Assembly (NCBI GenBank): GCA_902767845.1 | Contig: CACXIV010000001.1 | Location: 1 to 64,000 of the forward strand | DNA: 64,000 nucleotides | Direction: 5' to 3' | Source of the DNA: an uncultured Ruminococcus sp. | Lineage (GTDB): Bacteria; Bacillota; Clostridia; Oscillospirales; Acutalibacteraceae | Shown: positions 18,601 to 27,282 of the stretch, in pieces | How the letters are laid out: each line of letters starts with the position of its first letter | Position numbering within the stretch: position 1 is the first letter of the stretch | Position numbers and translations under genes: made by a program | Notes under the pieces: model-generated | Database searches by the model: none | Told to the model about the DNA's origin: nothing | What the model saw: the letters and a program-made list of their open reading frames with translations, nothing else

Positions 18601-20269
18601 GGCAAATTACGCTAATATGACAAAGACTCAGGAAGGCAAGGATTACTTCAACGCTTGGAACGGCGGACATATCCATAACGCTCATGAGGTTGCGGATATC
18701 GCACCCACTTGCACTGAGACCGGTTTGACAGGCAAGACCTTCTGTGACGATTGTAACTCCGTAGTTAACTGGGGTACGGTCGTTCCCGCTACCGGTCACA
18801 CATATGAGTTCATCGACGGCGTTCTTAAGTGTAAGGACTGCGAAGAGCTCTTCAACGGAGAATACACAGACGGCAAGTTCTATGTTGACGGCGTTCCCGC
18901 TCAGGGCGAGGTCGAAGACAAATATTATGTTGACGGCGTTCCCTTCACAGGTTTTATGGAAGTTGACGGCAAATATCATAAGTTCACAGACGGAATTGAT
19001 GAGGGTATCTACACAGGTATCGTAGAAGAAGACGGCAAGCTCTATTACTCAAAACTCGGCACTCTTGCTTCCGGTTGGTTCTACATCGATGACGAGTGGC
19101 GTTACTTCGTTCCCGATACATTTGAGGCTGCTAACGGCAACGTTACAACTGAGGATGGTGTTGAGTTCGAGTTTGTTGACGGTTTTGCTCAGCATCCCGT
19201 ATGGGTAGATGTTAACGGTCATAAGAGATGCTGGTACGGCCCCGATTACTACCACAACACTTCTCTCAACGTTGTATATCTCATTGAAGAGATCGAAGGC
19301 GACACATACCTCTTTGATTCGCTCGGATATATGCAGACAGGTATTATCGCTACCCATGCTTCTAACGAGTTCACACTTCTTGTTTATGACTGCGGTACAG
19401 ACGGTAAGGCACAGCCCTACACAGGCGTTTACAACGACCGCTTTGTTCAGGACGGTGTTCAGGTCAAGGCTTATCAGCTCGTTGAATTCAACGGCGACTA
19501 CTACTTTATCACCGACGGCCATATGATCGCGAAGAACACAACTGTTTACCTTGGCGCTTCCGCTCAGAAGGTCGGTCTTGAGCCCGGCAACTATGAGTTT
19601 GACGCAGAAGGCAAGATGGTCATCAGAAACGGCGTTATCGGCGATTATCTGTACATCAACAATGTTCGTCAGGAAGCTTATCAGCTCGTACAGTATGAGG
19701 GCGACTACTACTTCGTAAGCGACGGTCACAAGGTTGCGAAGAACACAACTGTTTACCTCGGAGCTTCCGCAGAGAACGCAGGCCTCCAGCCCGGTAGTTA
19801 TGACTTCGATGCTGACGGCAAGATGGTTATCAGAAACGGCGTTGTAGGTGATTATCTGTACATCAACAATGTTCGTCAGGAAGCTTACCAGCTCGTAGAG
19901 TACGAGGGCGACTACTACTTCGTAAGCGACGGTCACAAGCTTGCAAGGAATACAACCATTTACCTCGGTAACTCCGCTATAAATGCTGGCTTTGAGCCCG
20001 GCAACTATCAGTTTGGCGACGACTGCAAGATGATCATCCTTAACGGTGTTGTAGGCGATTATCTGTACATCAACAATGTTCGTCAGGAAGCTTATCAGCT
20101 CGTAGAGTATGAGGGTGACTATTACTTCGTAAGCGACGGTCATAAGGTTGCAAAGAATACAACAATTTACCTTGGCAATTCTACCGTTGGCAAGCTCCGT
20201 CCCGATGGACAGCCTATGGAGAAAGGTTACTACTACTTCGACGCTGACGGAAAACTCGTTTGGGATTAA
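15659..20269 (+). CDS. Giant secreted phosphodiester glycosidase (NAGPA-type) with Ig-like, CBM-like and tandem-repeat regions
   Basis: A 1536-residue exported protein. Regions in order: signal peptide (1-28, ending SAAAA); NAGPA-type phosphodiester glycosidase domain (about 45-310) with NIDGGGSTTF; two Ig-like domains (310-480); a carbohydrate-binding-like region starting IFDFEDGTTQGFG (485-695); a further Ig-like domain; a cohesin-like beta region (about 820-920); a Cys-x2-Cys cluster (CTETGLTGKTFCDDC); and YVDG-type repeats ending in four 69-residue units. NAGPA domains cleave sugar-1-phosphodiester bonds, so it may trim or release a phosphodiester-linked glycan. Arg codons are mostly CGT and codon choice looks more biased than in neighbours, suggesting high expression. 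Its place inside the EPS cluster suggests the EPS is its substrate (inference). Confidence 0.85.
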   Translation: MKKNFKRVLAVGLSAVIAASAFSISAAAAYNPNYQSETHTVFRHTEQTLAPGVDYYNNYAYSSDGKQMVYYVATADISRDDVVVQTSYLNQYKDKQPGMSKLSEQAAFANQYYTDQSNPLYLGDNYNVVAGTNASFYNMQTGQPTGVCYVDGVSFGNTSYPAFFAILKDPDTGAQTAIMDDTANVGNYDNIWQAVGGQYWLVRDGADVTVDASGSYLTDRHSRTVVGITDDGKVVLMVLDGRQEPFSCGGNMHELAQIMIEAGCKYAMNIDGGGSTTFGARPEGEDDFRIINRPSDGSERSISSGLIIGSMATPSTDFDHVTMTAADEYVTPGTETDIEITGVSASGSSADIPAEITYEATNGTFADGKFTAGNAAGDAVVTAKYQGNVVGTATVHVVVPDSIAFSSENFTIPYGKSAELTVIAKKGLNEVKTKASDFTFTIAEPAAGTLDGFVFTAAGESEIASTTVTVALNGTELTASAGLVFGKGSEVIFDFEDGTTQGFGLNYSGYNYYLPNSKVFVADKENGHVHSGDYSLGLNIDYSNSQESGYQMIALYQGKVSGNVNYYPGALKLGTWLYIPDEYVGLWVRWTISPISAINENAETGETTYTTGSITPQTMDRTAGGTGVVYSFDEPGWHYLWADLSEYKGLAWKDFYYCMQFYISDRDGASYGYYAKDNHNINGDFTVYMDDVTVDYSTVVEDRDAPVFSSVLLGDRGPHSNDALVLTDGYDSDGYNQLSFSARVADFDSTNATGIDPASCKAYVDGNDIGCTYNGAGLISAGEEVKLHEGKHTVKFVACDNAGNRASITRTFTVSNVSNKEFIKVVPHDASLDRIPHGSLYWVDVVTTDAANTSKVVTTLNLDSMSKWELDHMTVADGFEASYEVVDAGDKIVKLTIEAVGEVDQTGELALVSIPIRTWYLDNSNKRNALSDKEWTYAQFKASKEFWPVATEVRVQQGLAYYKGSHRYFTGEDVFVWSESWANYANMTKTQEGKDYFNAWNGGHIHNAHEVADIAPTCTETGLTGKTFCDDCNSVVNWGTVVPATGHTYEFIDGVLKCKDCEELFNGEYTDGKFYVDGVPAQGEVEDKYYVDGVPFTGFMEVDGKYHKFTDGIDEGIYTGIVEEDGKLYYSKLGTLASGWFYIDDEWRYFVPDTFEAANGNVTTEDGVEFEFVDGFAQHPVWVDVNGHKRCWYGPDYYHNTSLNVVYLIEEIEGDTYLFDSLGYMQTGIIATHASNEFTLLVYDCGTDGKAQPYTGVYNDRFVQDGVQVKAYQLVEFNGDYYFITDGHMIAKNTTVYLGASAQKVGLEPGNYEFDAEGKMVIRNGVIGDYLYINNVRQEAYQLVQYEGDYYFVSDGHKVAKNTTVYLGASAENAGLQPGSYDFDADGKMVIRNGVVGDYLYINNVRQEAYQLVEYEGDYYFVSDGHKLARNTTIYLGNSAINAGFEPGNYQFGDDCKMIILNGVVGDYLYINNVRQEAYQLVEYEGDYYFVSDGHKVAKNTTIYLGNSTVGKLRPDGQPMEKGYYYFDADGKLVWD
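19433..20269 (+). repeat. Four tandem 207-bp coding repeats (69 residues each)
   Basis: Units begin near 19433, 19640, 19847 and 20054, an exact 207-base period. Each encodes GDYLYINNVRQEAYQLVEYE followed by an aromatic/Gly-rich segment with NTT[VI]YLG. Units 2-4 are nearly identical at DNA level; unit 1 has drifted, and the last ends in a different cap. The pattern resembles wall- or glucan-binding repeats, but I cannot assign a named family. Confidence 0.9.
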
Positions 20270-20279
20270 AAATTCCCGG

Positions 20280-20299
20280 TCCTGCCCCTTGGGGCAGGA
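20280..20299 (+). terminator. GC-rich hairpin after the giant secreted protein
   Basis: Arms 20280-20288 and 20291-20299 form a strong stem ten bases after the stop codon. There is no T tract, so it may stabilise or partly terminate the transcript instead of ending it. Confidence 0.4.
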
Positions 20300-20382
20300 T
20301 GCCGCACATAATCAAAGCCTCCACGCGGCGTGCGGCGGGCAACGGAACACTCCGGCTGATTTGATCAAAACTTATAAAAAAT

Positions 20383-20425
20383 GCCTTGTTGAGCAGGCGC
20401 ACGATATACGCTTGTTCAACAAGGC
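20383..20425. repeat. Inverted repeat with A/T flanks
   Basis: Arms 20383-20395 and 20413-20425 pair with one mismatch. The flanks are AAAAAA on both sides, so the element would look like a terminator only on the minus strand, although no minus-strand gene lies upstream of it. Function unclear. Confidence 0.45.
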
Positions 20426-20452
20426 AAAAAAACTATTTGAAAGGATAATACA

Positions 20453-20917
20453 ATGAAAAGATTGATTTGTGCGATTATGGGCGCTGCGATAATCGCTTGC
20501 GCTTTTTGTGCCTGCGGAAACGATAATGCTTCGGAAAGTGCGACTCCCGACTCGGCAGTCAGCGAGACCGAGACAGTTAAGATCGAGAGCTTTATGATAG
20601 AAACTCCGTACGGTATGATGAAGCTCCCCGCTGACTGGACTGATAAGGTCAAGGTGGATACAAAGAACGAAAAGGATGTCTTTACCGTGAATGTGTCATC
20701 TTCCGGTGTGCAGCTGTTTTCTATCATTATCAACGGCAAGGACGGAGAGCCTCTGGGCACGCTCACAAGCAACGACAAAAAGGTCGAATACAGATATGTC
20801 ATGACGGAGCTCGATAAAAATGCCGCTAATTATACTCAGTTGGCTGAGCTTCAGGGCGGATTGGAATATATCACGGAGAACCTTGTGAAGGATTATGGCT
20901 TTGTAAAGGCAAAATAA
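20453..20917 (+). CDS. Small putative lipoprotein
   Basis: A 154-residue protein with a lipoprotein-like signal (MKRLICAIMGAAII, cleavage region FCAC) followed by a short acidic Ser/Glu linker and one soluble domain of about 115 residues. I do not recognise the domain. It is probably anchored outside the membrane. It sits between the giant NAGPA protein and a glycosyltransferase, all in the same direction, so it may belong to the EPS export or sensing machinery. Confidence 0.75.
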   Translation: MKRLICAIMGAAIIACAFCACGNDNASESATPDSAVSETETVKIESFMIETPYGMMKLPADWTDKVKVDTKNEKDVFTVNVSSSGVQLFSIIINGKDGEPLGTLTSNDKKVEYRYVMTELDKNAANYTQLAELQGGLEYITENLVKDYGFVKAK

Positions 20918-20947
20918 CGGGCTTTTTGAAACGGAGAAGCAAGGGCT

Positions 20948-22045
20948 ATGAAAAGGTCAATCAGGTTTTTTATTACTTCGCTTGGATCCGGCGGCGCCGA
21001 AAGAGTATTGGTGAATTTACTGGCGTGGCTCGACCCTGAAAAATATAAAGTATCGTTAATGACTGTTTACGGCGGAACAAATGAAAAAAATCTACCGCCG
21101 TATGTGGAGTATAAAAGAATAATAAAGGGAAGCGGCAAGCTTTCAAAATTGATAAAAAAGATACTTTTAAAGCTTCCGCCGAGGCTTTTTGCTTCACTGT
21201 TCTTAAAGGGTGTATTTGACTTTGAGGTAGCGTATCTTGAAGGCGTGCCGACCGCTTTTTTGCTCGCGAAAAGAACATCAGGCAGGAAAATCGCCTTTGT
21301 CCACTGTGATTTGTCTGTCAATAAAACAGGGTATCCTCTGTATTCAAATGCGGAAAAATGCCTAAAAGCTTACAGTCGGTTCGACAGGGTTTGCTTTGTG
21401 TCCGAAGACGCGCGCAGGGGATTTGAGTCGGCGATAGGTCATCTTGACAACGCTGCTGTTGTGCATAATGTTATCGATGTCAAATCGATACTTTCCTTGG
21501 CAGAACAGCCGGCAGACAGAGAATACGATGATGCGTCCTTAAAGCTTATCACAGTCGGACGTCTCGCTCCCGAAAAAAATTTTTCTATGCTGTTGTCTGT
21601 TGTATCGGAGCTCTCAATAGAGTACTCCATTGAGCTGTGGATAGTAGGCGACGGTGAACTTCGCGGAGAGTTGAGCGAGATAAAAGAAAGTAAAAACCTT
21701 GATAATGTTCATTTTCTGGGTTATTCCGACAACCCTTATCCGTATATAAAAAAAGCTGATATGTTTGTTTGTTCTTCTCTTTTTGAGGGGTACAGCACCG
21801 CTGTTCTCGAATCGGTGGTGCTCTCAACTCCGGTCATAACGACCGATTGCGCCGGGATGTCAGAGATATTGGGAGACGGCAGGTTCGGAATGATCGTTGA
21901 AAATTCCAAAGAAGGGCTCAAAAAAGGTATAATAAAAATCATTAACGACCCGGAGATTCTAAATAAATACCGTTCGGAGCTGAAAAAGTATTCTCCCGAT
22001 GAGCTTCCGTTCAATAAAGATTACAATGAGTTGTTTGACTATTGA
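20948..22045 (+). CDS. Glycosyltransferase family 4
   Basis: The 365-residue GT-B enzyme begins with FFITSLGSGGAERVLVNLL, the glycine-rich acceptor loop of family 4. Its C-terminal donor domain has TVGRLAPEKNF, IVGDGELRGEL and SLFEGYSTAVLESV, containing the conserved E-x7-E type region. The ATG 20948 follows GGAGAAGCAAGG. It is part of the EPS repeat-unit pathway. Donor unknown. Confidence 0.92.
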   Translation: MKRSIRFFITSLGSGGAERVLVNLLAWLDPEKYKVSLMTVYGGTNEKNLPPYVEYKRIIKGSGKLSKLIKKILLKLPPRLFASLFLKGVFDFEVAYLEGVPTAFLLAKRTSGRKIAFVHCDLSVNKTGYPLYSNAEKCLKAYSRFDRVCFVSEDARRGFESAIGHLDNAAVVHNVIDVKSILSLAEQPADREYDDASLKLITVGRLAPEKNFSMLLSVVSELSIEYSIELWIVGDGELRGELSEIKESKNLDNVHFLGYSDNPYPYIKKADMFVCSSLFEGYSTAVLESVVLSTPVITTDCAGMSEILGDGRFGMIVENSKEGLKKGIIKIINDPEILNKYRSELKKYSPDELPFNKDYNELFDY

Positions 22046-22074
22046 TCGAGCAATGTTAAGAGAGTTTTGTTTTT

Positions 22075-23511
22075 ATGAACAGAATTATTAAAAATTCAAT
22101 TTTTAACGTTATTTATACATTTTTGAATATAGCCTTCCCGCTTATCACCTCGATGTATATTTCGAGGGTGCTCCAACCTGCGGGTGTAGGTACAGTAGCC
22201 TATGCGCAGACGATTGCCTCTTATTTTGTATCGTTTGCCTGCGCGGGTATGGGTATTTACGCACTGCGCGAGATGGCAAAGGCGCGAGAGGATCCCGAAA
22301 GGCGCAGCAAGGTATTTACAGAGTTGTTTTTGATCAACGCCGCTACAACTATGTTTGCTCTTATCGTATATGTCGTTATGGTGTTATCGGTAGAGCGCTT
22401 CAGAACTGACCTTGTGCTTTTTTTCTGTACGGGACTTCTTATTGTTTTCCAGTTTTTAAATATAGACTGGTTATATCAGGGGCTCGAACACTACGGCTAT
22501 ATCACAGCGAGAAGCTTCGTTGTAAAGGTTCTGTCGCTGGTCGCTATAATCTTTTTTGTCAGGAATGAAAACGACTATATAATCTATGCATTAATATCAT
22601 CGTTGGCTATCGGCGGTAACAGTATCTTTAATATTATCAATGCAAGAAAGTATGTTAAGTTCAGTAAGAACATCAGCATAAAACCGCATTTGGTGTCGAT
22701 TATTTTTATCGCGATCGTTACCTATTTAGCAGATCTGTACAGCAAGATAGACATTACGATGCTTGGTGTGATCACAACAAAAGAAAACGTAGGCTATTAT
22801 ACCTACGCTCACAAGATAATCGAGTTTATAATATTGCTTTGTGTAGCGGTGTCGACCGTGCTTATGCCCAGATTGAGCCTGCTTTATGAAACGAATAAAG
22901 AGAAGTTTGAAAAGCTTGTTGATATGGGTATCAAGGTCCTCGTTTTTATTACGCTGCCGGTGTTTTTCGGCGTGATGCTGCTCTCGGAACAGGCGGTCGA
23001 AGTCTTGTACGGAGAGTCTTTTTTGCCTGCTGTCCCGACAGTAAGGATATTGGCGCTGATGATACTGATAAAACCGTTAGCAAACCTATTGTGTTATCAG
23101 CTAATGATAAGTACAGGAAATGAAAAAAAGCGTTTGCCGGCATTTATTGCAGCTGTGATCATCAATATAGGGCTCAATTCGTTTTTGATTCCTATGATGC
23201 AGCAAAACGGTGCTGCTATAGCTTCTGTAATAAGCGAGTTGGTCGTTAATCTGATCCAGATATTGGTAATAATAAAAATCGTCAAAATCAGCTTTGTGAA
23301 TAAAACGCTTCTCAAGTCTGTTATTGCCGCTGCTGTTATGATACCGGTAGTTGTAATAACATCGCACCTATCTGACAATGCATTCATTCAGTTGGCGGTT
23401 GCCGCCGTATCAGGCGTGATCGTGTATTTTTTGGTCGGTATCCTATTGAAAAACGAGCTGATTACACTGGTGTTCAGCACTGTAAGATCAAAGTTGAAAA
23501 AAGGAGATTAA
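22075..23511 (+). CDS. EPS repeat-unit flippase (Wzx, polysaccharide transporter family)
   Basis: The 478-residue hydrophobic protein has about twelve to fourteen predicted membrane helices and the N-terminal family pattern FNVIYTFLNIAFPLITSMYI. Conserved SRVLQPAGVGTVAYAQTIASYF and DWLYQGLEHYGYI segments match RfbX/Wzx proteins. It flips undecaprenyl-linked repeat units to the outer face, where the EpsG-like polymerase would act. It ends one base before the next glycosyltransferase gene. Confidence 0.94.
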   Translation: MNRIIKNSIFNVIYTFLNIAFPLITSMYISRVLQPAGVGTVAYAQTIASYFVSFACAGMGIYALREMAKAREDPERRSKVFTELFLINAATTMFALIVYVVMVLSVERFRTDLVLFFCTGLLIVFQFLNIDWLYQGLEHYGYITARSFVVKVLSLVAIIFFVRNENDYIIYALISSLAIGGNSIFNIINARKYVKFSKNISIKPHLVSIIFIAIVTYLADLYSKIDITMLGVITTKENVGYYTYAHKIIEFIILLCVAVSTVLMPRLSLLYETNKEKFEKLVDMGIKVLVFITLPVFFGVMLLSEQAVEVLYGESFLPAVPTVRILALMILIKPLANLLCYQLMISTGNEKKRLPAFIAAVIINIGLNSFLIPMMQQNGAAIASVISELVVNLIQILVIIKIVKISFVNKTLLKSVIAAAVMIPVVVITSHLSDNAFIQLAVAAVSGVIVYFLVGILLKNELITLVFSTVRSKLKKGD

Positions 23512-23512
23512 A

Positions 23513-24589
23513 ATGAATATACTTCAGGTTTGCTCGTTTTTTGCGTCTTATGAAGGCAATTTTTTAAAATCGCTGTACTCCTTGGATAAAGCATTGGAGG
23601 AGAAAGGACACAAGACCTGTTACGCGTTTCCTCAAAAAGCCTTTGAAATGCAGTGGTGCAGGGAACTGCAAAAACGGACTAAGGTATTTGCGCTTCCGTT
23701 CAAGAGCTCAAGGTTGAACACAAAAGCGGTTTCCGAACTGAAAAGGATAATCAAAGACGAGCATATCGATATAGTCCACTCTCATTTTGAGTTTTATGAT
23801 ATTGCGTGCAAAAAGGCTGCGGGCAAAGATACAAAGGTTTTCTGGCACCTTCACGATCCAATCGTCAAAGCCCGCAGACCGTATAAAAACTGGATAGTAA
23901 AATTGCAGTATTCACATTACGGCAAGGGCGTAACCCTGATATCTGTCTGTGATTATTACAAGGATATCGCGGTGTCACTCGGATTCAGCAAGGATGATGC
24001 AAAAACAATTCTCAACGGTATTGATCTTGACAGGATCAAATACCCTTATCCAAACGGAACACGCGAGTATGACTTTCTGACCTTTGGTTGGGATTTTTAC
24101 AGAAAGGGCGTAGATGTGATCCTGAATGTTATGAAAAGACTTGCATCTGAAGGTTACAGATTCAAATTCCTGCTCAACTGTAAGGAAAACACTAAACCGC
24201 TGATAAACAATCAGTTAGGAGGAGAAACACCCGACTGGCTCGTTATCGGAGACCCCGTTGAGGATGTGAATACCCTGTTTTGCAATTCAAATACTTTTAT
24301 TCAGGGAAGTGTGCGTGAAACTTTTTGCTATGCGGCATGCGAAGCTGCGTATGCAGGTTTAGATATAATATCAAGCGACATTGAAGGCTTGGAATGGGCT
24401 CATTCGCTTCCGTCGGTGACGTTTTTTGAAAGCAAAAACGAGGAACAACTTTATTCTTTGCTTAAGCAGAGATTAGACGAAAATTTCCAAATCCCGTCAT
24501 CTGCGATAAAAGAATCAAGAGCGATAATTGAAAAAGAGTATTCCACCGATAAATGGGTAAGCGAAATAATTAAACAATACTTGGCATAA
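23513..24589 (+). CDS. Glycosyltransferase (GT4-like)
   Basis: A 358-residue GT-B type enzyme. The N-terminal domain reads ILQVCSFFASYEGNFLKSL and contains VHSHFEFYDIACKKA; the donor domain includes TFGWDFYRKGVDV and RETFCYAACEAAYAG, matching the family 4 acidic region loosely. It starts two bases after the flippase stop and ends directly at a terminator, so it closes the EPS operon. Confidence 0.86.
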   Translation: MNILQVCSFFASYEGNFLKSLYSLDKALEEKGHKTCYAFPQKAFEMQWCRELQKRTKVFALPFKSSRLNTKAVSELKRIIKDEHIDIVHSHFEFYDIACKKAAGKDTKVFWHLHDPIVKARRPYKNWIVKLQYSHYGKGVTLISVCDYYKDIAVSLGFSKDDAKTILNGIDLDRIKYPYPNGTREYDFLTFGWDFYRKGVDVILNVMKRLASEGYRFKFLLNCKENTKPLINNQLGGETPDWLVIGDPVEDVNTLFCNSNTFIQGSVRETFCYAACEAAYAGLDIISSDIEGLEWAHSLPSVTFFESKNEEQLYSLLKQRLDENFQIPSSAIKESRAIIEKEYSTDKWVSEIIKQYLA

Positions 24590-24590
24590 C

Positions 24591-24624
24591 AAAAAAGCTT
24601 AGGAGTATATTCCAAAGCTTTTTT
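24591..24624. terminator. Bidirectional terminator between EPS cluster and phage-tail-like gene
   Basis: Arms AAAAAAGCTT (24591-24600) and AAGCTTTTTT (24615-24624) give a hairpin with T tracts in both directions. It serves the two convergent genes. Confidence 0.85.
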
Positions 24625-24652
24625 GAGTGATGATTATTCAGTTGTATTTTGC

Positions 24653-27115
24653 TTAAATGCTTGTTGCAGACAACCCGTTTTCAAATCCCGAAAGGATAGT
24701 AAGCAGGAAGTTCTCCAATGCCTCAGTGTTGATTTTCTGCGTATTGACAGAGTAACCTGATTCTCCGTATATCTTGCCGGTACCTTCCATTGTCGCGGAC
24801 AGCATACCGTATTTTGTCCCGGTATAGTCTTTAGGCCTGCCGTTCAGTCCGTAATTTGTGATATAACCGCCGGTTGAGTTGTTGGTGTTATATCCAAGTC
24901 CTTTCAGACGCATACCGATTTTTGAGTTGAGGTTATCCGCGCACAATTCAATGAGCTCTGAATTGAGCGATGACATCAGGCTAAACCATATCGTCTGATT
25001 AAACGCCGTATCTTCGCCATACTTGCCGTGACATTCAAGGTGGAAGATCGCGTCTGAATACTCGTCAAATACACCCTTGAGCAACTGTGTTTCCGCTTCG
25101 GAATATGCTGCTGTTCCTGTTTTATCCGAACCGTTGTTGCGGTAGCCGTACTCAAAGTTTTTGTTCAAATCAACATCTCGGCTGTTATAATGCCAGTGCT
25201 GATTATCGGTGCATGCATAGCCCCACGGGTTACATATCGGCACTATCACGAACCGCACGTTGTTGTGGAGATACAAAAGCGTTTCCGATTCCATAAAGTG
25301 ATTACACAGGTCATCCATAAAGTGATAGACCTCGTGAACGGCGTCGCGCTCCTCACCGTGAAGCCCCGATGTAATTATTATCGTAGGCTTTTCATCCGTC
25401 ACGGATGATGTGTACCCGCTCAAAATAGACGAGGGTGCGTCGAGCACATACTTCTTGATGTTGTAAGTATTTGACTGATCTTTGCCGAGCGTTGTTTCGG
25501 TAACATATGCTGTGTTTGATGACGCAAGAGTCGAGAACATACTCATCATAGTTGTCAGATCGTACTTTGACAGATAGCTTGCGCCTGATTCATATGTTGC
25601 TTTTGTCTCACAATAAACCCTCGGCGGAGGAAGAAGGTACACGCCTCTTTGATCTAAATATTTTTTAGCTTGATTGTCGCCGATCGTTGAGGCATAATCA
25701 ACGCCGCTGTCTGCATATCCCGTAATCGTTATTGAGCCGGAGCCCATTGCGCTGTCGATTTCCGACGTGCTTGTGATGACATTCATTGAAACGGGAGTAC
25801 CGTTCACGGTTATACTGAAGTCTGACGGTCTTTGTGTTGTAGATATGGCCATCGCTACATAGGTGCAGCCTTGCAACTGAGTCGAGGTTATTTCTATAGG
25901 AGCAGTCCGACCGGCATAGCCGTCATTTGAGATAAGAGTTTTATTTAATACTGTCGGTGAATTTCCGCCATAAATATACGGATTTTGCGAAATCGCAAAT
26001 CCTGTGTAATCAATGGTGAGCGGAGCTTCAAAGCTTGAAACAGGAATAATAAGTGTTGAACGATTCTCTGCCGCAACAAGACCACTGGACGCGCTGTTTC
26101 TATATCCATATAAGCAGGCACCGGACAGCCCTTGAACCGTGCGTGTGCAGTATATGTATAACTTGTTATTCCAAACATAAATAATACTTTTATCTTGCTG
26201 GCTGTCCATATACTCAATTGCGGAAGCCTCAGTGGAATAAACCGAAAGAGGAAGCACAACCGGATTCGCCGCGTGCAGAGAAGCGATCCACTCCTGTTCA
26301 GTACCGGTGTATCCGTGATCAACCGCGATTTCATACGCCGATTTTGCGTTAGTGTCAACGAGAGAATCCACTTCCGATTTAGTATAGGCGTTTGTAATTC
26401 CGTACCCCGCGAGCGTTGTCGCCTTATCGGCTTTTACTCTGTCCATATTATCGATCTCATCATCGAGTAAGTCCTCAAGATCTGAAGCTTTACCGTTTGT
26501 ATAATTTCTCACCGCGCCGACGGTCGGGTAATTCGTATCGCTGTCGCCTGTTTGGGAGCGGTTTGATATTTCTGATTTTTTATGTATCACATCTTCTTTT
26601 CTGCTGATGTCCACCATGCCGGCGATCGCTTGCCTGTCGTTTTCTGTAAGAACATAACGCTCTCCTTCAATGATCTCTCTCGCTTCCTCCAAAAGCTCGG
26701 GGACGGTTCCCCTTGATTCATCGGTGATCTCCGCGTCGTCAAGGATCGACGGATTCACTCTTACCCAAAGCGGATAGGGCAGGGTGAGTATCTGAGAGTG
26801 TGAGCTGTCGTATACCGTGACCTCAATATTGATGTCCATCCTGTTGCGTGTATGCAGGTCATCAATAGGGATAAGAATACTTCCGCTTTCGTCAAGAGAG
26901 CACTCGACGTTGTCATTTATCAGCCGTTTAGTGCGGCGTTCAACGATCGACGCACCTGCCGTGCAGTTTTCGCTGATATCGAGCTCATAATCGCCCTGCA
27001 TAAGCGTTAGCTCGATCACCCTTGCGTTGACATCGTTGACGTGTGTGACCGTTACCCTTTTGGGCGGAAATTTACGGTTGATGTCATAAATCACTTTGAT
27101 GTTTTTGATTTCCAT
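24653..27115 (-). CDS. Phage tail-fibre-like protein with C-terminal M14 metallocarboxypeptidase domain
   Basis: An 820-residue mosaic. Residues 1-130 resemble the BppU N-terminal module of siphophage baseplate proteins (IKVIYDINRKFPPKRVTVTH). Residues about 190-280 look like tail-fibre sequence (KADKATTLAGYGITNAYTKS, GYTGTEQEWIASL). The C-terminal third is an M14-type zinc peptidase: zinc-ligand motif HGEE near His 586, DLNKNF near residue 648 (the family's DLNRNF), a later His in FHLECHGKYGED, and a Glu in TMEGTG near 776. No signal peptide or other phage structural genes were found nearby. The ATG follows AGGAGGTAAAA. It may be a domesticated tail protein or a mobile cassette. Substrate unknown. 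Confidence 0.8.
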   Translation of the reverse strand: MEIKNIKVIYDINRKFPPKRVTVTHVNDVNARVIELTLMQGDYELDISENCTAGASIVERRTKRLINDNVECSLDESGSILIPIDDLHTRNRMDINIEVTVYDSSHSQILTLPYPLWVRVNPSILDDAEITDESRGTVPELLEEAREIIEGERYVLTENDRQAIAGMVDISRKEDVIHKKSEISNRSQTGDSDTNYPTVGAVRNYTNGKASDLEDLLDDEIDNMDRVKADKATTLAGYGITNAYTKSEVDSLVDTNAKSAYEIAVDHGYTGTEQEWIASLHAANPVVLPLSVYSTEASAIEYMDSQQDKSIIYVWNNKLYIYCTRTVQGLSGACLYGYRNSASSGLVAAENRSTLIIPVSSFEAPLTIDYTGFAISQNPYIYGGNSPTVLNKTLISNDGYAGRTAPIEITSTQLQGCTYVAMAISTTQRPSDFSITVNGTPVSMNVITSTSEIDSAMGSGSITITGYADSGVDYASTIGDNQAKKYLDQRGVYLLPPPRVYCETKATYESGASYLSKYDLTTMMSMFSTLASSNTAYVTETTLGKDQSNTYNIKKYVLDAPSSILSGYTSSVTDEKPTIIITSGLHGEERDAVHEVYHFMDDLCNHFMESETLLYLHNNVRFVIVPICNPWGYACTDNQHWHYNSRDVDLNKNFEYGYRNNGSDKTGTAAYSEAETQLLKGVFDEYSDAIFHLECHGKYGEDTAFNQTIWFSLMSSLNSELIELCADNLNSKIGMRLKGLGYNTNNSTGGYITNYGLNGRPKDYTGTKYGMLSATMEGTGKIYGESGYSVNTQKINTEALENFLLTILSGFENGLSATSI

Positions 27116-27117
27116 TT

Positions 27118-27208
27118 TTACCTCCTGTTTTGTTTTGATTATGGAGAAGAAAATCCCCCTCCGTTAATAGTTCCAAAACAGGAAAAATTGCACACTTTTA
27201 TGCAATTT
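27118..27208 (-). promoter_or_regulatory. Conserved leader of the phage-tail cassette (copy A)
   Basis: Read on the minus strand, it holds a hairpin (arms 27185-27192 and 27201-27208) followed by a T tract, then a 15-base box at 27159-27173, then AGGAGG before the ATG. The same arrangement and an identical box occur upstream of copy B at 31623-31713. It could be an attenuator or another shared control element. Confidence 0.55.
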
Positions 27209-27282
27209 TAAAAAATTATTTTTTGAAAAAGCAGAAATTAAAATCATCGCAACAATATATTATTGCTGTTCAGGAGATAAAT

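Noticed and set aside
19049..20143. 364-codon open frame on the minus strand across the tandem repeats
   Set aside because: It is the antisense of the repeat-rich coding region of the giant protein, keeps no ribosome site, and its sequence repeats with the same period. The plus-strand gene explains it.
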